Position numbers and translations under genes: made by a program. The notes beneath the pieces are model-generated. The model saw nothing but the letters and a program-made list of their open reading frames with translations. It was not told where the DNA came from and searched no databases. From Candidatus Iainarchaeum sp. (GTDB lineage Archaea > Iainarchaeota > Iainarchaeia > Iainarchaeales > JAAZKV01), in assembly GCA_018691995.1 (NCBI GenBank), contig JABHJM010000061.1, forward strand, positions 1 to 12,977: a stretch of 12,977 bases of DNA, written 5' to 3'. The number at the start of each line of letters is the position of its first letter. Within the stretch, counting starts at the first letter, position 1. Of the stretch, positions 12,860 to 12,977 are shown one piece after another.

Positions 12860-12977
12860 ATGATAGAAAAACTTGAACTTACAAATTGGCGAACTCATAA
12901 AGAAAGCTCACTTGAATTTGGAAAAGGGACTAATGTTATTGTTGGGGTAATGGGTTCTGGAAAAAGCTCACTTGTTA
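12860..12977 (+). CDS. rad50: Rad50/SMC-like ATPase, N-terminal fragment (cut by window edge)
   Basis: Only the first 39 residues are in the window. They read MIEKLELTNWRTHKESSLEFGKGTNVIVGVMGSGKSSLV. The pattern is the N-terminus of Rad50: a first strand with L-x-N-(W/F)-x-x-H, then F-x-x-G-x-N-x-(I/V)-x-G and the Walker A loop GVMGSGKS (29-36). Rad50 is the ATPase of the Mre11-Rad50 complex that senses and processes DNA double-strand breaks. In most Rad50 and SMC proteins the residue before GSGKS is Asn; here it is Met (residue 31). An SMC or RecF-like protein cannot be excluded from 39 residues, but the WRTH segment favours Rad50. Mre11 would be expected nearby outside the window. A TATA box lies 27 bp upstream, so the message is probably leaderless. 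Confidence 0.8.
   Translation, partial: MIEKLELTNWRTHKESSLEFGKGTNVIVGVMGSGKSSLV

Noticed and set aside
1..12977. CRISPR array, insertion sequence, toxin-antitoxin pair, prophage or defence island
   Set aside because: No regularly spaced repeats, transposase, terminal inverted repeats, integrase or known defence genes were seen on either strand.

Overview
The window looks like a stretch of a small, very AT-rich archaeal chromosome. The informational genes are archaeal in type: ABCE1/Rli1, aPelota, class I CCA-adding enzyme, Taw3, aEF1-beta and Elp3. There is a tRNA without an encoded CCA. Promoters are TATA boxes about 27 bp upstream of start codons. Gene packing is extreme, and there are several pilin-like and surface proteins. 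I infer a DPANN-type archaeon (for example the Woesearchaeota/Pacearchaeota group), but the sequence alone does not prove the lineage.

Layout. 2-1043 (+): the end of an operon of three translationally coupled small exported or pilin-like proteins. 1084-2832 (+): ABCE1 ribosome-recycling ATPase. 2836-3249 (-): a Nudix hydrolase, divergent from aPelota (3304-4338, +) across one shared TATA-like element. 4339-7102 (-): surface protein, Elp3-like tRNA-modifying enzyme and a membrane-anchored Holliday-resolvase-related nuclease, probably one operon. 7150-7737 (+): Taw3 (wybutosine pathway). 7742-9265 (-): a secretion/pilus motor ATPase. 9307-12162 (+): operon of cca, a DUF6498-like membrane protein, a DUF1653 protein and serine acetyltransferase. 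12163-12235 (-): tRNA-Arg(UCG). 12353-12790 (+): small four-CxxC zinc protein and aEF1-beta. 12860-12977 (+): the start of a Rad50-like ATPase, cut by the window edge.

How it fits together. Most of the window serves translation: ribosome splitting and rescue (ABCE1, Pelota), tRNA maturation and modification (CCA enzyme, Elp3, Taw3, a tRNA) and elongation (aEF1-beta). The second theme is the cell surface: pilin-like proteins, a secreted protein and a motor ATPase whose membrane platform partner is not in view.

Two start types can be told apart. Lead genes (rli1, nudix, pelota, ATPase, cca, rad50) have a TATA box about 27 bp before the ATG and no ribosome binding site, so they are probably leaderless. 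Internal genes carry a GTGAG or GGAG motif a few bases before the ATG. This rule corrects several starts. All four convergent junctions have 0-4 bp between ends. I found no CRISPR array, insertion sequence, phage or defence island, and no convincing wholly new system. The most interesting items are the promoter architecture, the tRNA terminator that overlaps coding sequence, and the odd motifs in Elp3 and the CCA enzyme.
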